Assembly: GCA_022793095.1 (NCBI GenBank)
Contig: JAAWCD010000063.1
Span: forward strand, 1 to 47,427
Length of the DNA: 47,427 bases
Direction of reading: 5' to 3'
Source: Oscillospiraceae bacterium
GTDB taxonomy: Bacteria; Bacillota; Clostridia; Oscillospirales; Oscillospiraceae
Shown: piece by piece, positions 7,011-14,743 of the stretch
How the letters are laid out: each line of letters begins with the position of its first letter
How positions within the stretch are numbered: the first letter of the stretch is position 1
The notes under the pieces: model-generated
Databases searched by the model: none
What the model was told of the DNA's origin: nothing
Seen by the model: only the letters and a program-made list of their open reading frames with translations
Position numbers and translations under genes: made by a program

Positions 7011-8144
7011 ATGGCACGCAAAAAAGTGGAACGGAATATCTCCTATGACACCACGAGAAAGCTCTACTATGTCTGCATGAATTACGGCAGCGATACAGGG
7101 CGCTCCAATGTCAAGCAGTACGCCACCTTCTCCACCCTTCCCGCCGCCCGCAAGGCCCTCTATAACTTTGAGGCGGATAAGGAGACCTGCCAGCTGGTCA
7201 TGCCCAGATCCACCACCCTGGACCAGTGGCTGGACTACTGGATGCGGGAGATTGTGGTCCCCAGCCGGGCCGAAACCACCGTCTACACCTATCAGAAAAT
7301 CATCGACAACCACGTCTCTCCCGCCCTGGGGGACATGCCCATCCAGAAAATCCGGCCTGTCCACATCCAGCAGTACTACTCCATGCTCCAGCGGGACAAG
7401 GAGCTGTCCCCCAACACCATCCGGCGGCATCACGACCTGCTCTCCTCCGCCCTCCACATGGCTGTCAAGCAGGAGGTGCTGTTTCTCTCTCCCGTGGAGC
7501 GGGTGGAGCCGCCCAAGACCGTCAACACCGAGGCCCACTACTACACCCCTGAGCACCTGCGGGAGCTGTTCGCCACCGTAGAAGGGCACTGGCTGGAGCT
7601 CATTGTGAAGCTGGCGGGATACCTGGGCCTGCGGCGGGAGGAAATCTGCGGCCTGCGCTGGTCCAGCGTGAACTTTGAACAGCGGACCATCTATATCAAG
7701 GAGGCCCGGACCTCCGCCGGCGGGGCCATTGTGGAAAAAGAGACCAAAAACCGATCTTCCACCCGCACCCTCTATATGAGCGGCGAGCTTCAGGACCTGC
7801 TTTGCCGGGAGCAGGAGCGGCAGGCCTTCAACCGCAAGCGGTTCGGGAAGCGCTACCTGGAAAGCGGCTTTGTGGCCGTGGACGACCGGGGCAATCCCTA
7901 CGCGCCCAATGCCATTTCCCTGGCCTTCTCCCGCTTCATCAAGCAGAATAGCCTGCCCAAGCTGACCCTCCACGGACTGCGGCACAGCTTTGCCACCGTG
8001 GCTTCCGCCCAGGGCGTGCCCCTCTTTGACATCGGCCGGGCCCTGGGGCACAGCACCCCCGCGACCACCGGACGTATTTACACCCATCTGGTGGACCAGA
8101 CCCACGCGTCCACCATCGACCGGGTGGCGGAGGCTGTGCGGTGA
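7011..8144 (+). CDS. Tyrosine recombinase / phage-type integrase
   Basis: The 377-residue protein has a three-part integrase layout: an N-terminal AP2-like arm-binding domain (about residues 1-60), a helical core-binding domain (about 65-165), and a catalytic domain with Arg208 (in LGLRREE), His321-x-x-Arg324 (HGLRH), His347 (LGH) and nucleophile Tyr357 (IYTH). All key catalytic residues seen are present, so it should be active in site-specific recombination. The ATG 7011 follows GATGAGG. It is alone: no excisionase, phage or conjugation genes and no tRNA lie beside it. It is followed directly by the 73-bp triple-hairpin repeat and is convergent with the desulfurase gene. It may be the remnant of an excised or decayed element. 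Confidence 0.95.
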   Translation: MARKKVERNISYDTTRKLYYVCMNYGSDTGRSNVKQYATFSTLPAARKALYNFEADKETCQLVMPRSTTLDQWLDYWMREIVVPSRAETTVYTYQKIIDNHVSPALGDMPIQKIRPVHIQQYYSMLQRDKELSPNTIRRHHDLLSSALHMAVKQEVLFLSPVERVEPPKTVNTEAHYYTPEHLRELFATVEGHWLELIVKLAGYLGLRREEICGLRWSSVNFEQRTIYIKEARTSAGGAIVEKETKNRSSTRTLYMSGELQDLLCREQERQAFNRKRFGKRYLESGFVAVDDRGNPYAPNAISLAFSRFIKQNSLPKLTLHGLRHSFATVASAQGVPLFDIGRALGHSTPATTGRIYTHLVDQTHASTIDRVAEAVR

Positions 8145-8146
8145 TG

Positions 8147-8219
8147 AAAGTTTAGGGCCGCCCTTTTCAAAGGGCGGTGGGGTCTGGGGCAAAGCCCCAG
8201 CGGATTTGGGCGGAGCCCA
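8147..8219 (+). repeat. Triple-hairpin repeat, copy 1
   Basis: A 73-bp sequence, nearly identical to 40695-40767, made of three hairpins in a row: CCGCCCTTT/AAAGGGCGG, CTGGGGC/GCCCCAG and TTGGGC/GCCCAA. It starts 2 nt after the integrase stop and may serve as a terminator. The two copies differ at only a few positions near the end. Confidence 0.85.
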
Positions 8220-8267
8220 AAAGACGCGCCTTCCTCCGCCGCCAAGCCACGCTGGAACCTTCAGCGC

Positions 8268-8287
8268 GGCGGGGGCAAGCCCCCGCC
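8268..8287 (-). terminator. Hairpin behind the cysteine desulfurase gene
   Basis: GGCGGGGGC/GCCCCCGCC with a 2-nt loop, 20 nt after the minus-strand stop. There is no T-run, so termination is uncertain. Confidence 0.4.
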
Positions 8288-8306
8288 CTACAGATAATCC
8301 TCTGAA

Positions 8307-9449
8307 TCACTGCGATTTTGACCCGGCAGGCCGCTGGACCATCCGCCGGACCGCCATAACAAACTGCTCCGCCTCCCTGGGCTGGTTGAAGGCCGAAAAG
8401 CTGACCCGGACCGTGCCGCTCTCCAGGGTTCCCACCGTCTCATGGGCCACCGGGGCGCAGTGGAGCCCGGCCCGCACCGCAAACCCGGCCCGGCCCAGCC
8501 GGTCCCCCAGCTCCTCCACATCCAGGCCCCCCGTGCGGAAGGACACCACCCCCGCCTGGTGGGGCAGTCCCGGCCGGGCGAAGACCTCCACCCCCGGAAT
8601 CCGGTCCAACCCCTCCGCCAGACGGCGGGCCAGTTGGACCTCGTGACTCAGAATCCGCTCGGTCCCCATCCGTTGGACAAAGCGGATGCCCTCCAGCAAT
8701 CCGGCGATGCCGGGCATGTTGTGGGTTCCGGCTTCCAGCCGGTCCGGCAGGAAATCCGGCATCTCCGCCTGAGCGGACAGACTGCCGGTTCCGCCAGTGA
8801 TAATCGGTTCCCCATCCATGCCGCACAGCAGCAGGCCGGTTCCCTGCGGGCCGTACAGGCCCTTGTGGCCGGGCATGGCGATAAAGGCCGCGCCCAGTGC
8901 CTCCATGGACACGGGCAGACAGCCCGCCGACTGGGAGGCGTCCAGGATGAAGGGGACCCCCTGCTGCCGGCACATACCGGCCGCTTCCGCCACGGGAAGG
9001 ATGTAGCCGAACACATTGGAAACATGGTTGCAGATGGCCGCGTCCACCCCGCTGAGGTGGTCCCGCCACTCCTGCAAAAAGGTGTCCGGCTGAAAGAGGC
9101 TCCCCCGTGCCACCCGGACCCGCACGCCGGGAATGGACGCCAGGGTGCGGGTGACAGCGTTGTGCTCAAAGCCGGAGATGAGCACCGTGCTGCCGGGCCG
9201 GACCAAGGTGCGGATGGCGATGTTCAGAGCGTGGGTGGCGTTCGAGGTGAACACCACCCGTTCCGGGTCCGGGGCCTGGAAGAGCGCCGCCGCCGCGCTC
9301 CGGCAGGCAAAGGCGGTTTCCGCCGCCGCCATGGCCGCCGGGTGGCCGCCCCGGCCGGGACTGGCCAGACGGCCTGCCGCCCAGGCCATGGCCCGGGACA
9401 CCTGGGGCGGTTTTTGCAGGGTGGTGGCGGCGCTGTCCAGATAGATCAT
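8307..9449 (-). CDS. Class V aminotransferase, cysteine desulfurase family
   Basis: The 380-residue PLP enzyme has NifS/SufS-type landmarks: YLDSAATT at the start, an SNATHALN segment, H-N-A, DASQSAG, the PLP lysine K196 in GHKGLYG and the catalytic-loop Cys331 in AGLHCAP. Such enzymes remove sulfur or selenium from cysteine or selenocysteine and form a persulfide. The ATG at 9449 overlaps the stop of the DUF3343 gene (ATGA), and the longer in-frame start is rejected because it lies inside that gene. Coupling to DUF3343 suggests delivery of sulfur or selenium to that small partner. The physiological acceptor is not visible. Confidence 0.9.
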   Translation of the reverse strand: MIYLDSAATTLQKPPQVSRAMAWAAGRLASPGRGGHPAAMAAAETAFACRSAAAALFQAPDPERVVFTSNATHALNIAIRTLVRPGSTVLISGFEHNAVTRTLASIPGVRVRVARGSLFQPDTFLQEWRDHLSGVDAAICNHVSNVFGYILPVAEAAGMCRQQGVPFILDASQSAGCLPVSMEALGAAFIAMPGHKGLYGPQGTGLLLCGMDGEPIITGGTGSLSAQAEMPDFLPDRLEAGTHNMPGIAGLLEGIRFVQRMGTERILSHEVQLARRLAEGLDRIPGVEVFARPGLPHQAGVVSFRTGGLDVEELGDRLGRAGFAVRAGLHCAPVAHETVGTLESGTVRVSFSAFNQPREAEQFVMAVRRMVQRPAGSKSQ

Positions 9450-9700
9450 AGCCGCACCTCCCGGTAACTGCCGTCCGACTCGGTGATATAGATGCGCTGC
9501 GGGGTCAGTCCCATCCGGTTGAGGACCACCAGGGCGTCCGCCAGACGGCGCTGGGACACCTTGACCGAGTGGCTGCACCCCTCCTTGCTAATGCTCTTGG
9601 GAGAGCGCAGGATATGAGCGGTGATTCCGGCCCGCTCCAACACGGAAGCTGTCCGCTGGGCGTAGGTCAGCGAACGGCAGACAATCAGATAATATACCAT
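9446..9700 (-). CDS. DUF3343 protein, putative Se/S carrier
   Basis: The 84-residue protein has the short alpha/beta pattern of DUF3343: an N-terminal strand YYLIVCRSLTYA, then a central P-K-S-I-S-K-E-G-C-S-H segment with a conserved-looking Cys, and a C-terminal half with RIYITE. Proteins of this family have been proposed as sulfur or selenium carriers acting with a NifS-like enzyme, and here the desulfurase overlaps its end by 4 nt. A GGAGG lies 8-10 nt before ATG 9700. A leader hairpin (9714-9749) sits directly before this ribosome-binding site. Function is inferred from family and partner. Confidence 0.8.
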   Translation of the reverse strand: MVYYLIVCRSLTYAQRTASVLERAGITAHILRSPKSISKEGCSHSVKVSQRRLADALVVLNRMGLTPQRIYITESDGSYREVRL

Positions 9701-9713
9701 ACCATAAAAACCT

Positions 9714-9749
9714 CCATAGGTCAGGAACGTTCCGTCTCTGCTCCTATGG
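9714..9749 (-). promoter_or_regulatory. Leader hairpin next to the DUF3343 ribosome-binding site
   Basis: CCATAGG (9714-9720) pairs with CCTATGG (9743-9749), enclosing the palindrome GGAACGTTCC (9724-9733). On the minus strand the stem ends 1-2 nt before GGAGG, so it could affect translation. Confidence 0.5.
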
Positions 9750-9783
9750 TCAGTTTACGTTTGGACGGTTTGGATGGTTCCAG

Positions 9784-9820
9784 AGAAAAAACCAGGCGGA
9801 CAGTATCCACCTGGTTTTAT
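9784..9820. terminator. Bidirectional terminator between fhs and DUF3343
   Basis: AAAACCAGG (9787-9795) pairs with CCTGGTTTT (9810-9818); the minus strand continues with a T-run. It should stop most transcripts from fhs before the DUF3343 gene. Confidence 0.75.
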
Positions 9821-9887
9821 GCTCAATGAAGCAGCCGGTTTCGTCACCGTGCGGAAAGCCAAACCCCACACAGCATGACAGAGCGAG

Positions 9888-9929
9888 CTTAAAGTTCTTT
9901 TTGCTACTTTTTCTTTCAAGAAAAAGTAG
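9888..9929 (+). repeat. HT element, 3' copy of fhs
   Basis: Tail CTTAAAGTTCTTTTTG then arms CTACTTTTTCTT/AAGAAAAAGTAG. Relative to fhs (minus strand) the hairpin begins directly after the stop codon at 9930-9932, and the tail points away. Confidence 0.85.
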
Positions 9930-11594
9930 TTAAAACAGACCCGTAATGACGCCGTTCTCGTCCACGTCGATCTTCTCCGCCGCCGGGACCTTGGGCAGTC
10001 CGGGCATGGTCATAATGTCCCCGGTCAGGGCCACTACGAACCCGGCGCCCGCCGACACCTTTACATTCCGCACGGTCACGGTAAAGCCCTCGGGCCGGCC
10101 CAGCTTGGCCGCGTCGTCGCTCAGGGAGTACTGGGTCTTGGCCATGCACACCGGCAGTCCGCCAAAGCCCATGGCCTCCAGACGCTCCAGCTCCTTAGCC
10201 GCCGGTCCCGCGAAGGCCACCCCAGCCGCGCCGTACACCTGTTTGGCAATGGCCTCAATTTTTGCCCGGAGGGGCTGGTCCAGCTCATAGCAGAACCGGA
10301 ACTGATTTTCCCTCCCGCACAGCCGCAGGACCTCGTTGGCCAGCTCCACGCCGCCGGCTCCGCCCTTGCCCCAGACCTCGCTGAGGGCCACGTTGACGCC
10401 ATAGTCCGCGCATTTCTGCCGTATCAGGTCCAGCTCTGCGTCCGTATCGTTGACAAACCGGTTGACAGCCACCACCGCGGGCAGGCCGAACACCTTTGTG
10501 ATATTCTCCACATGCTTCAGGAGGTTGGGAAGGCCCCGTTCCAGAGCCTCCAGATTCTCCGCGCCCAGGTCCGCCTTGGGCACGCCGCCGTTGTATTTCA
10601 GCGCCTTCACCGTGGCCACGATGACCACCGCGTCCGGGTGGAGCTTGGCCGCCCGGCACTTGATATCCAGGAACTTTTCCGCGCCCAGGTCCGCGCCGAA
10701 GCCGGCTTCTGTGACCACATAGTCCCCCAGCTTCAGCGCCGTATCCGTGGCGGAAACAGAATTGCAGCCGTGGGCGATATTGGCGAAGGGCCCGCCGTGG
10801 ACCAGAGCGGGCGTGTGCTCCAGGGTTTGAACCAGGTTGGGCTTGATAGCGTCCTTGAGGAGCGCGGCCATGGCGCCCTCTGCCTTCAAATCGTGGGCGG
10901 TGACAGGCTTATCGTCATAGGTGTAGCCCACCACCATCCGGGCCAGCCGGGCCTTGAGGTCCATCAGATCGTTGGACAGGCAGAGCACGGCCATAATCTC
11001 CGAGGCTACGGTGATGTCGAAACCGTCCTCCCGGGGCACGCCCTGCATCCGGCCGCCCAGGCCGTCCACCACGTTCCGGAGCTGCCGGTCGTTCATGTCC
11101 ACGCAGCGCTTCCAGGTGATTTTCTTCACGTCAATGCCCAGCTCGTTGCCCTGCTGAATATGGTTGTCCAGCATGGCGGCCAGCAGGTTGTTGGCCGCGC
11201 CGATGGCGTGGAAGTCACCGGTGAAGTGGAGGTTGATATCCTCCATGGGCACCACTTGGGCGAAGCCGCCGCCGGCCGCGCCGCCCTTGACGCCGAACAC
11301 AGGGCCCAGGGAGGGCTCCCGCAGGGCGAGGATGACGTTTTTACCTAACAGCTTCAGCGCGTCGGAGAGGCCCACGGAGGTAGTGGTTTTGCCCTCGCCT
11401 GCCGGGGTGGGGTTGATGGCGGTGACGAGGATCAGTTTGCCCTTCCGGGGTGCGGAGCGGAGGGGGGTAATGTCGATTTTGGCCTTATATGTTCCGTAGT
11501 GTTCCAAGAGGTTTTTGTCGATGCCCGCCTGAGCGGCCACCTGGTCAATGGGAAGCATTTCACAGGCCTGTGCGATTTCAATATCCGTTTTCAT
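9930..11594 (-). CDS. fhs: Formate-tetrahydrofolate ligase
   Basis: The 554-residue protein is full length for FTHFS, which joins formate to tetrahydrofolate using ATP to give 10-formyl-THF for purine synthesis and one-carbon flow, and in acetogens the methyl branch of acetate synthesis. The P-loop-like [11 protein letters not shown] is near residues 63-73, followed by [20 protein letters not shown] and the C-terminal folate-site region with VSAGAGFVV. The ATG 11594 follows AAAGGAG. Its roughly 300-nt leader contains a ZTP riboswitch and a complete HT pair, so it is probably induced when ZTP builds up under 10-formyl-THF shortage. HT elements flank both ends. Confidence 0.97.
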   Translation of the reverse strand: MKTDIEIAQACEMLPIDQVAAQAGIDKNLLEHYGTYKAKIDITPLRSAPRKGKLILVTAINPTPAGEGKTTTSVGLSDALKLLGKNVILALREPSLGPVFGVKGGAAGGGFAQVVPMEDINLHFTGDFHAIGAANNLLAAMLDNHIQQGNELGIDVKKITWKRCVDMNDRQLRNVVDGLGGRMQGVPREDGFDITVASEIMAVLCLSNDLMDLKARLARMVVGYTYDDKPVTAHDLKAEGAMAALLKDAIKPNLVQTLEHTPALVHGGPFANIAHGCNSVSATDTALKLGDYVVTEAGFGADLGAEKFLDIKCRAAKLHPDAVVIVATVKALKYNGGVPKADLGAENLEALERGLPNLLKHVENITKVFGLPAVVAVNRFVNDTDAELDLIRQKCADYGVNVALSEVWGKGGAGGVELANEVLRLCGRENQFRFCYELDQPLRAKIEAIAKQVYGAAGVAFAGPAAKELERLEAMGFGGLPVCMAKTQYSLSDDAAKLGRPEGFTVTVRNVKVSAGAGFVVALTGDIMTMPGLPKVPAAEKIDVDENGVITGLF

Positions 11595-11611
11595 GCAAAT
11601 GACACTCCTTT

Positions 11612-11653
11612 CCGCTTTCTTGAACGAAAGCTTGGCAAAGAACTTTGTGCTGG
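11612..11653 (-). repeat. HT element (GCTTTC subtype) before fhs
   Basis: Read towards fhs: tail CAAAGTTCTTTGCCAA, arms GCTTTC/GAAAGC, ending 17 nt before the ATG. It forms a tail-to-tail pair with 11752-11796. Confidence 0.8.
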
Positions 11654-11751
11654 CGTACTGCGGTGGGCGTCAGGCTGGCGTCTGCCCTCAGGCGCTTCGG
11701 AGGTTTTCCTGGAGGACTGTTGGGAAGGGACAACGGAAGTCTGGCAGATAC

Positions 11752-11796
11752 GGTTTGAAGTTCTGTTTGCTTCTTTTTCGTTCAAGAAAAAGAAGC
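11752..11796 (+). repeat. HT element inside the fhs leader
   Basis: Plus-strand order: tail GGTTTGAAGTTCTGTTTG, then arms CTTCTTTTTC/GAAAAAGAAG. In the fhs transcript its hairpin comes first, about 25 nt after the ZTP aptamer, then the tail. Confidence 0.8.
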
Positions 11797-11819
11797 CGTA
11801 CCCCTGGGCCCATTCTACA

Positions 11820-11889
11820 GCCCAGACGGCCGGCTTTCTGCCGCCATACTCCCCGTGGTCCATTCCACTTTATCCGTCAGTTGTATGGC
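11820..11889 (-). ncRNA. ZTP (pfl-type) riboswitch aptamer of fhs
   Basis: In transcript order: P1 strand GCCATAC, then ACTGACGG, a GTGG/CCAC stem, the conserved GGGGAG, closing P1 strand GTATGGC, and the second conserved block GCCGTCTGGGC. This is the arrangement of ZTP riboswitches, which sense ZMP/ZTP and often precede fhs. The expression platform is unclear because a repeat pair follows; CTGGGC could pair with GCCCAG shortly downstream. Confidence 0.85.
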
Positions 11890-11897
11890 TGTTCCTA

Positions 11898-11926
11898 ACC
11901 ATATCATAGACCTGAAAATCTGTCAA
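11898..11926 (-). promoter_or_regulatory. fhs promoter
   Basis: On the minus strand TTGACA (11921-11926) and TATGGT (11898-11903) are 17 bp apart. The expected start, near 11891, coincides with the beginning of the ZTP aptamer. Confidence 0.8.
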
Positions 11927-11986
11927 GAGCAGTTCGCGGCTTTGACAGACGCGGGCGGCGGAGAGCGTGAAGCCCTCCGCCGCAGC

Positions 11987-13177
11987 TCAAAACAGCGTGC
12001 CGTTTCCGTAAAACTCCGTCAGCGCCTCATAGTCCCGGATACAGACGACCACTTCGGGCTGATACTCCGCCGCGTAGCTGCTGAGGCTCTTTTCCGCGTA
12101 ATGCCGCAGGTCCAAAGAGTGCATCTCGTCAAAGCTGGGGTACAGCAGGGTTTCCATGGGGTTGGTAAAGCTGTCCCCGAACACCAGCAGCGAAGGCAGC
12201 TCGGGCCGGTCTGTCTGGATGACCGTCTCCGCGCAGTCCCCGCCCATATAGAGGTTGTAGCTCAGCTCCTGCCAACCGTTGTTCGGCAGGGCAAAACAGA
12301 CGGCTTCAATCTCCTCCCCGGACTCATACCGCCGGAAGGGCACCGGCTCCCGGGGACGGCCGATCATGGCGTGCTCCGCGCTGTCCCACTGGTTGTAGAC
12401 CTTCCGCAGGTAGGAGCCCAGAAATGGGTTTTCCAGCACCCGGAAGTTTATTTCATCTTCCTGATAGACTTTGACGTTCCAGCCGGACAGCTCGTTGACC
12501 CGATTCAAAATGTGGGGATAGACTGCGAACGCCCCCTCGAAGGTGTAATGGTAGTCTGCCTCGGAGTAATATTCCTCCGGATGACCCAGGGCCTCGTAGA
12601 TGTCCCCCGCGTCCAGATAGGGTACCGCCTGCTTCTCCAGTTCCGCCCGGAAAATCTCCCGTTCCAGCTGGGTCCGCTCCTGCCGGTTGGAGAGATACCA
12701 GGGGTAGTGGTCCGCCAGATAGGCGGTCTGTCCCGGCACCATCACATAGAGGAAGGTTCCGCCGGAAGCCTTCACCTGCTCGTTAAACAGGGCCACCTGA
12801 TAGGCCATCTGAGCACAGGCGTCGGCAATGGCCTCCCGGTCCACCGGTTCAACGGGGTTGAAGGCCAGCAGCTTCCCGCCCACCGGCACCACCTCGTTGA
12901 CCACCGGACGGCGGAACACATCCAGATTCCATTTGGCGTCCAGCCGCAGGAGAATGTTCCGCCCCGGCGCGTAGTCAGAGAAATGGTCCGTCCAGCCGTC
13001 AAAGTAACTGCCGTCGTTGAGGGCCTCCAGGGAAAAGGCCGGCTTCTGGGCCAGCTTCCGGTTCTCGTAATAGGAAACCTCCTCCTTGGGTTTCAGAATG
13101 AAAACAGCCAGTCCGCCGTAGAGAATGCCCAAAAAGGCCAGGACAAAGAAGATTTGTGCCAGAAATTTCGATTTCAT
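11987..13177 (-). CDS. DHHW/AlgJ-like protein, exopolysaccharide O-acylation partner
   Basis: The 396-residue product has an N-terminal membrane anchor (about residues 8-28) and a large outer domain. Family-like motifs are visible: the ENRKLAQKP opening, a YYSEADYHYTFEGA block and GDSFTNP, resembling SGNH-like AlgJ/AlgX/DHHW proteins. These work with a membrane-bound O-acyltransferase to acetylate cell-surface polymers outside the cell. It follows the MBOAT gene by 16 nt and is clearly its partner. I chose ATG 13177 after AGGTG; a GTG four codons upstream is possible. The polymer is unknown. Confidence 0.85.
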   Translation of the reverse strand: MKSKFLAQIFFVLAFLGILYGGLAVFILKPKEEVSYYENRKLAQKPAFSLEALNDGSYFDGWTDHFSDYAPGRNILLRLDAKWNLDVFRRPVVNEVVPVGGKLLAFNPVEPVDREAIADACAQMAYQVALFNEQVKASGGTFLYVMVPGQTAYLADHYPWYLSNRQERTQLEREIFRAELEKQAVPYLDAGDIYEALGHPEEYYSEADYHYTFEGAFAVYPHILNRVNELSGWNVKVYQEDEINFRVLENPFLGSYLRKVYNQWDSAEHAMIGRPREPVPFRRYESGEEIEAVCFALPNNGWQELSYNLYMGGDCAETVIQTDRPELPSLLVFGDSFTNPMETLLYPSFDEMHSLDLRHYAEKSLSSYAAEYQPEVVVCIRDYEALTEFYGNGTLF

Positions 13178-13193
13178 ATCCGCGCTCACCTGC

Positions 13194-14612
13194 CTAAAAC
13201 TGAAAATAGATGAAGGGATTGAAGGAGCCGGTCACCAGCTTGAGGTAGCTCAACCCGAACAGGACCAGCGCCAACAGGGGCGGACCCCAGGTGAGCAGCA
13301 CATCACTGAGCATGCTCTTCCGGCTCTCCATTTGGGTCTGGAGCCAGACCTTGATGGGCAGCGCCGCCAGAATGGCGCAGCAGAGCTCAGGGGTGTACTG
13401 GAGCAGATAGTAGACCGTCTGCCCGTCCCAGAGGGAAGCGCCTCCGCCGAACATGGTGCCCAGGAACCGCAGGGCGTAGGCCATGGTATCCGACCGGAAC
13501 AGCACCCAGCTCATGGTTACCAGCAGCAGGGTGAGCAGGTGCCGGAGCGCCGCGGGAAGCTTCTCCCACAACTCTCCCCACAGGAATTTTTCCCCCATCA
13601 GCAGCAGCCCGAACCACAGCCCCCAAGCCACGAAGGTCCAGTTGGCCCCGTGCCACAGGCCGGTCAGCAGCCAGACGATCAGAAGATTGCGGAGCTGCAT
13701 TTTCTTGCCCTTCCGGTTGCCGCCCAGGGGGATGTAGAGATAATCCCGGAACCAGCTGGACAGGGAGATGTGCCACCGCCGCCAGAATTCGGTGATGGAT
13801 TTGGAGATATAGGGGTAGTTGAAATTCTCCAAAAAGTGAAAGCCGAACATGCGGCCCAAGCCGATTGCCATGTCGGAATAGGCGGAAAAGTCGAAATAGA
13901 TCTGCCCGGTGTAGGCCAGGGCCCCCAGCCAGGCCAGGGAGACCGCCATAGTCTCGGGACTCTGGGCGAACACCCCGCCGGCGATTTCCCCCAGGGCGTT
14001 GGCCAGCAGCATCTTTTTCGCCAGTCCGAAGAGAAAGCGGATGCCGCCCTGAGAAAAGTCCTCCAGAGTCTCCCTCCGGGAGACGATTTCCTCCGCCACC
14101 GTGGTATAGCGGACGATAGGCCCGGCCACCAGCTGGGGAAAGAGGGCGATGTAGAGGGCCACCCGGAGGGGATTTTTCTGCACCGGGGCGTCTCCCCGGT
14201 ACACGTCGATGACGTAGCTCAGTCCCTGGAAGGTAAAGAAGGAAATGCCAATCGGAAGGGTGATTTCCGGCACAGGAAGCCGGCACCCCAGGGCGTTCAG
14301 GCTGCCGGCGATGAACATGGCGTATTTGAACCAGCCCAGCAGGCCCAGGCCCAATCCCACCGCCAGCCAGAGGCCGGTCCGCCTGAGCCACCTCCGGCTG
14401 GGGAGTCCGGCCAGCAGGCCGCAGAAATAATTGATGGCGATGGAGGCCAGCATGAGCCAGATGAGCTTCTGCCCGCCGAAGTAGTAGAAAAAGAGGCTGA
14501 ACGCCAGCAGAATCAGATTGCGGCCCTCTCGAAAACGAGCAGGCAGGGCGTAATAGAGCAGGAAAAGGGACGTAAGAAAGGCAAAGAGGAATATCAGACT
14601 GCTGAAAACCAT
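13194..14612 (-). CDS. MBOAT-family membrane O-acyltransferase (AlgI/DltB-like)
   Basis: The 472-residue polytopic membrane protein has the MBOAT core: KNPLRVALYIALFPQLVAGPIVRY, the SEFWRRWHISLSSWFRDYLYIPLGG type block and the LTGLWHGANWTF motif with the active-site His. Family members pass acyl groups across the membrane to extracellular polysaccharide or teichoic acid. With the DHHW gene it forms a two-gene unit. ATG 14612 follows GAGGTG. An 8-bp inverted repeat AATGTCAG/CTGACATT (14625-14659) lies just upstream and may be regulatory. There is no glycosyltransferase nearby to name the substrate. Confidence 0.92.
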   Translation of the reverse strand: MVFSSLIFLFAFLTSLFLLYYALPARFREGRNLILLAFSLFFYYFGGQKLIWLMLASIAINYFCGLLAGLPSRRWLRRTGLWLAVGLGLGLLGWFKYAMFIAGSLNALGCRLPVPEITLPIGISFFTFQGLSYVIDVYRGDAPVQKNPLRVALYIALFPQLVAGPIVRYTTVAEEIVSRRETLEDFSQGGIRFLFGLAKKMLLANALGEIAGGVFAQSPETMAVSLAWLGALAYTGQIYFDFSAYSDMAIGLGRMFGFHFLENFNYPYISKSITEFWRRWHISLSSWFRDYLYIPLGGNRKGKKMQLRNLLIVWLLTGLWHGANWTFVAWGLWFGLLLMGEKFLWGELWEKLPAALRHLLTLLLVTMSWVLFRSDTMAYALRFLGTMFGGGASLWDGQTVYYLLQYTPELCCAILAALPIKVWLQTQMESRKSMLSDVLLTWGPPLLALVLFGLSYLKLVTGSFNPFIYFQF

Positions 14613-14624
14613 TGGGAGCACCTC

Positions 14625-14659
14625 AATGTCAGATTAGAACAGGTACTTACACTGACATT
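14625..14659 (-). promoter_or_regulatory. Inverted repeat upstream of the MBOAT gene
   Basis: AATGTCAG and CTGACATT flank a 19-nt AT-rich spacer, 12 nt before the start codon. A possible -10 lies just upstream. It could be an operator or an RNA stem. Confidence 0.4.
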
Positions 14660-14705
14660 TTACCATAAATTCATGTTTTTTACTTTAAGAAAAGATAAAT
14701 TATAC

Positions 14706-14729
14706 GGGGCGGGAGGCTGCTCCCGCCCC
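14706..14729 (-). terminator. tyrS terminator
   Basis: Stem GGGGCGGGAG/CTCCCGCCCC with a 4-nt loop about 15 nt after the tyrS stop; the downstream minus strand reads GTATAATTT. Confidence 0.7.
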
Positions 14730-14743
14730 GTTTGCGGATGAAA

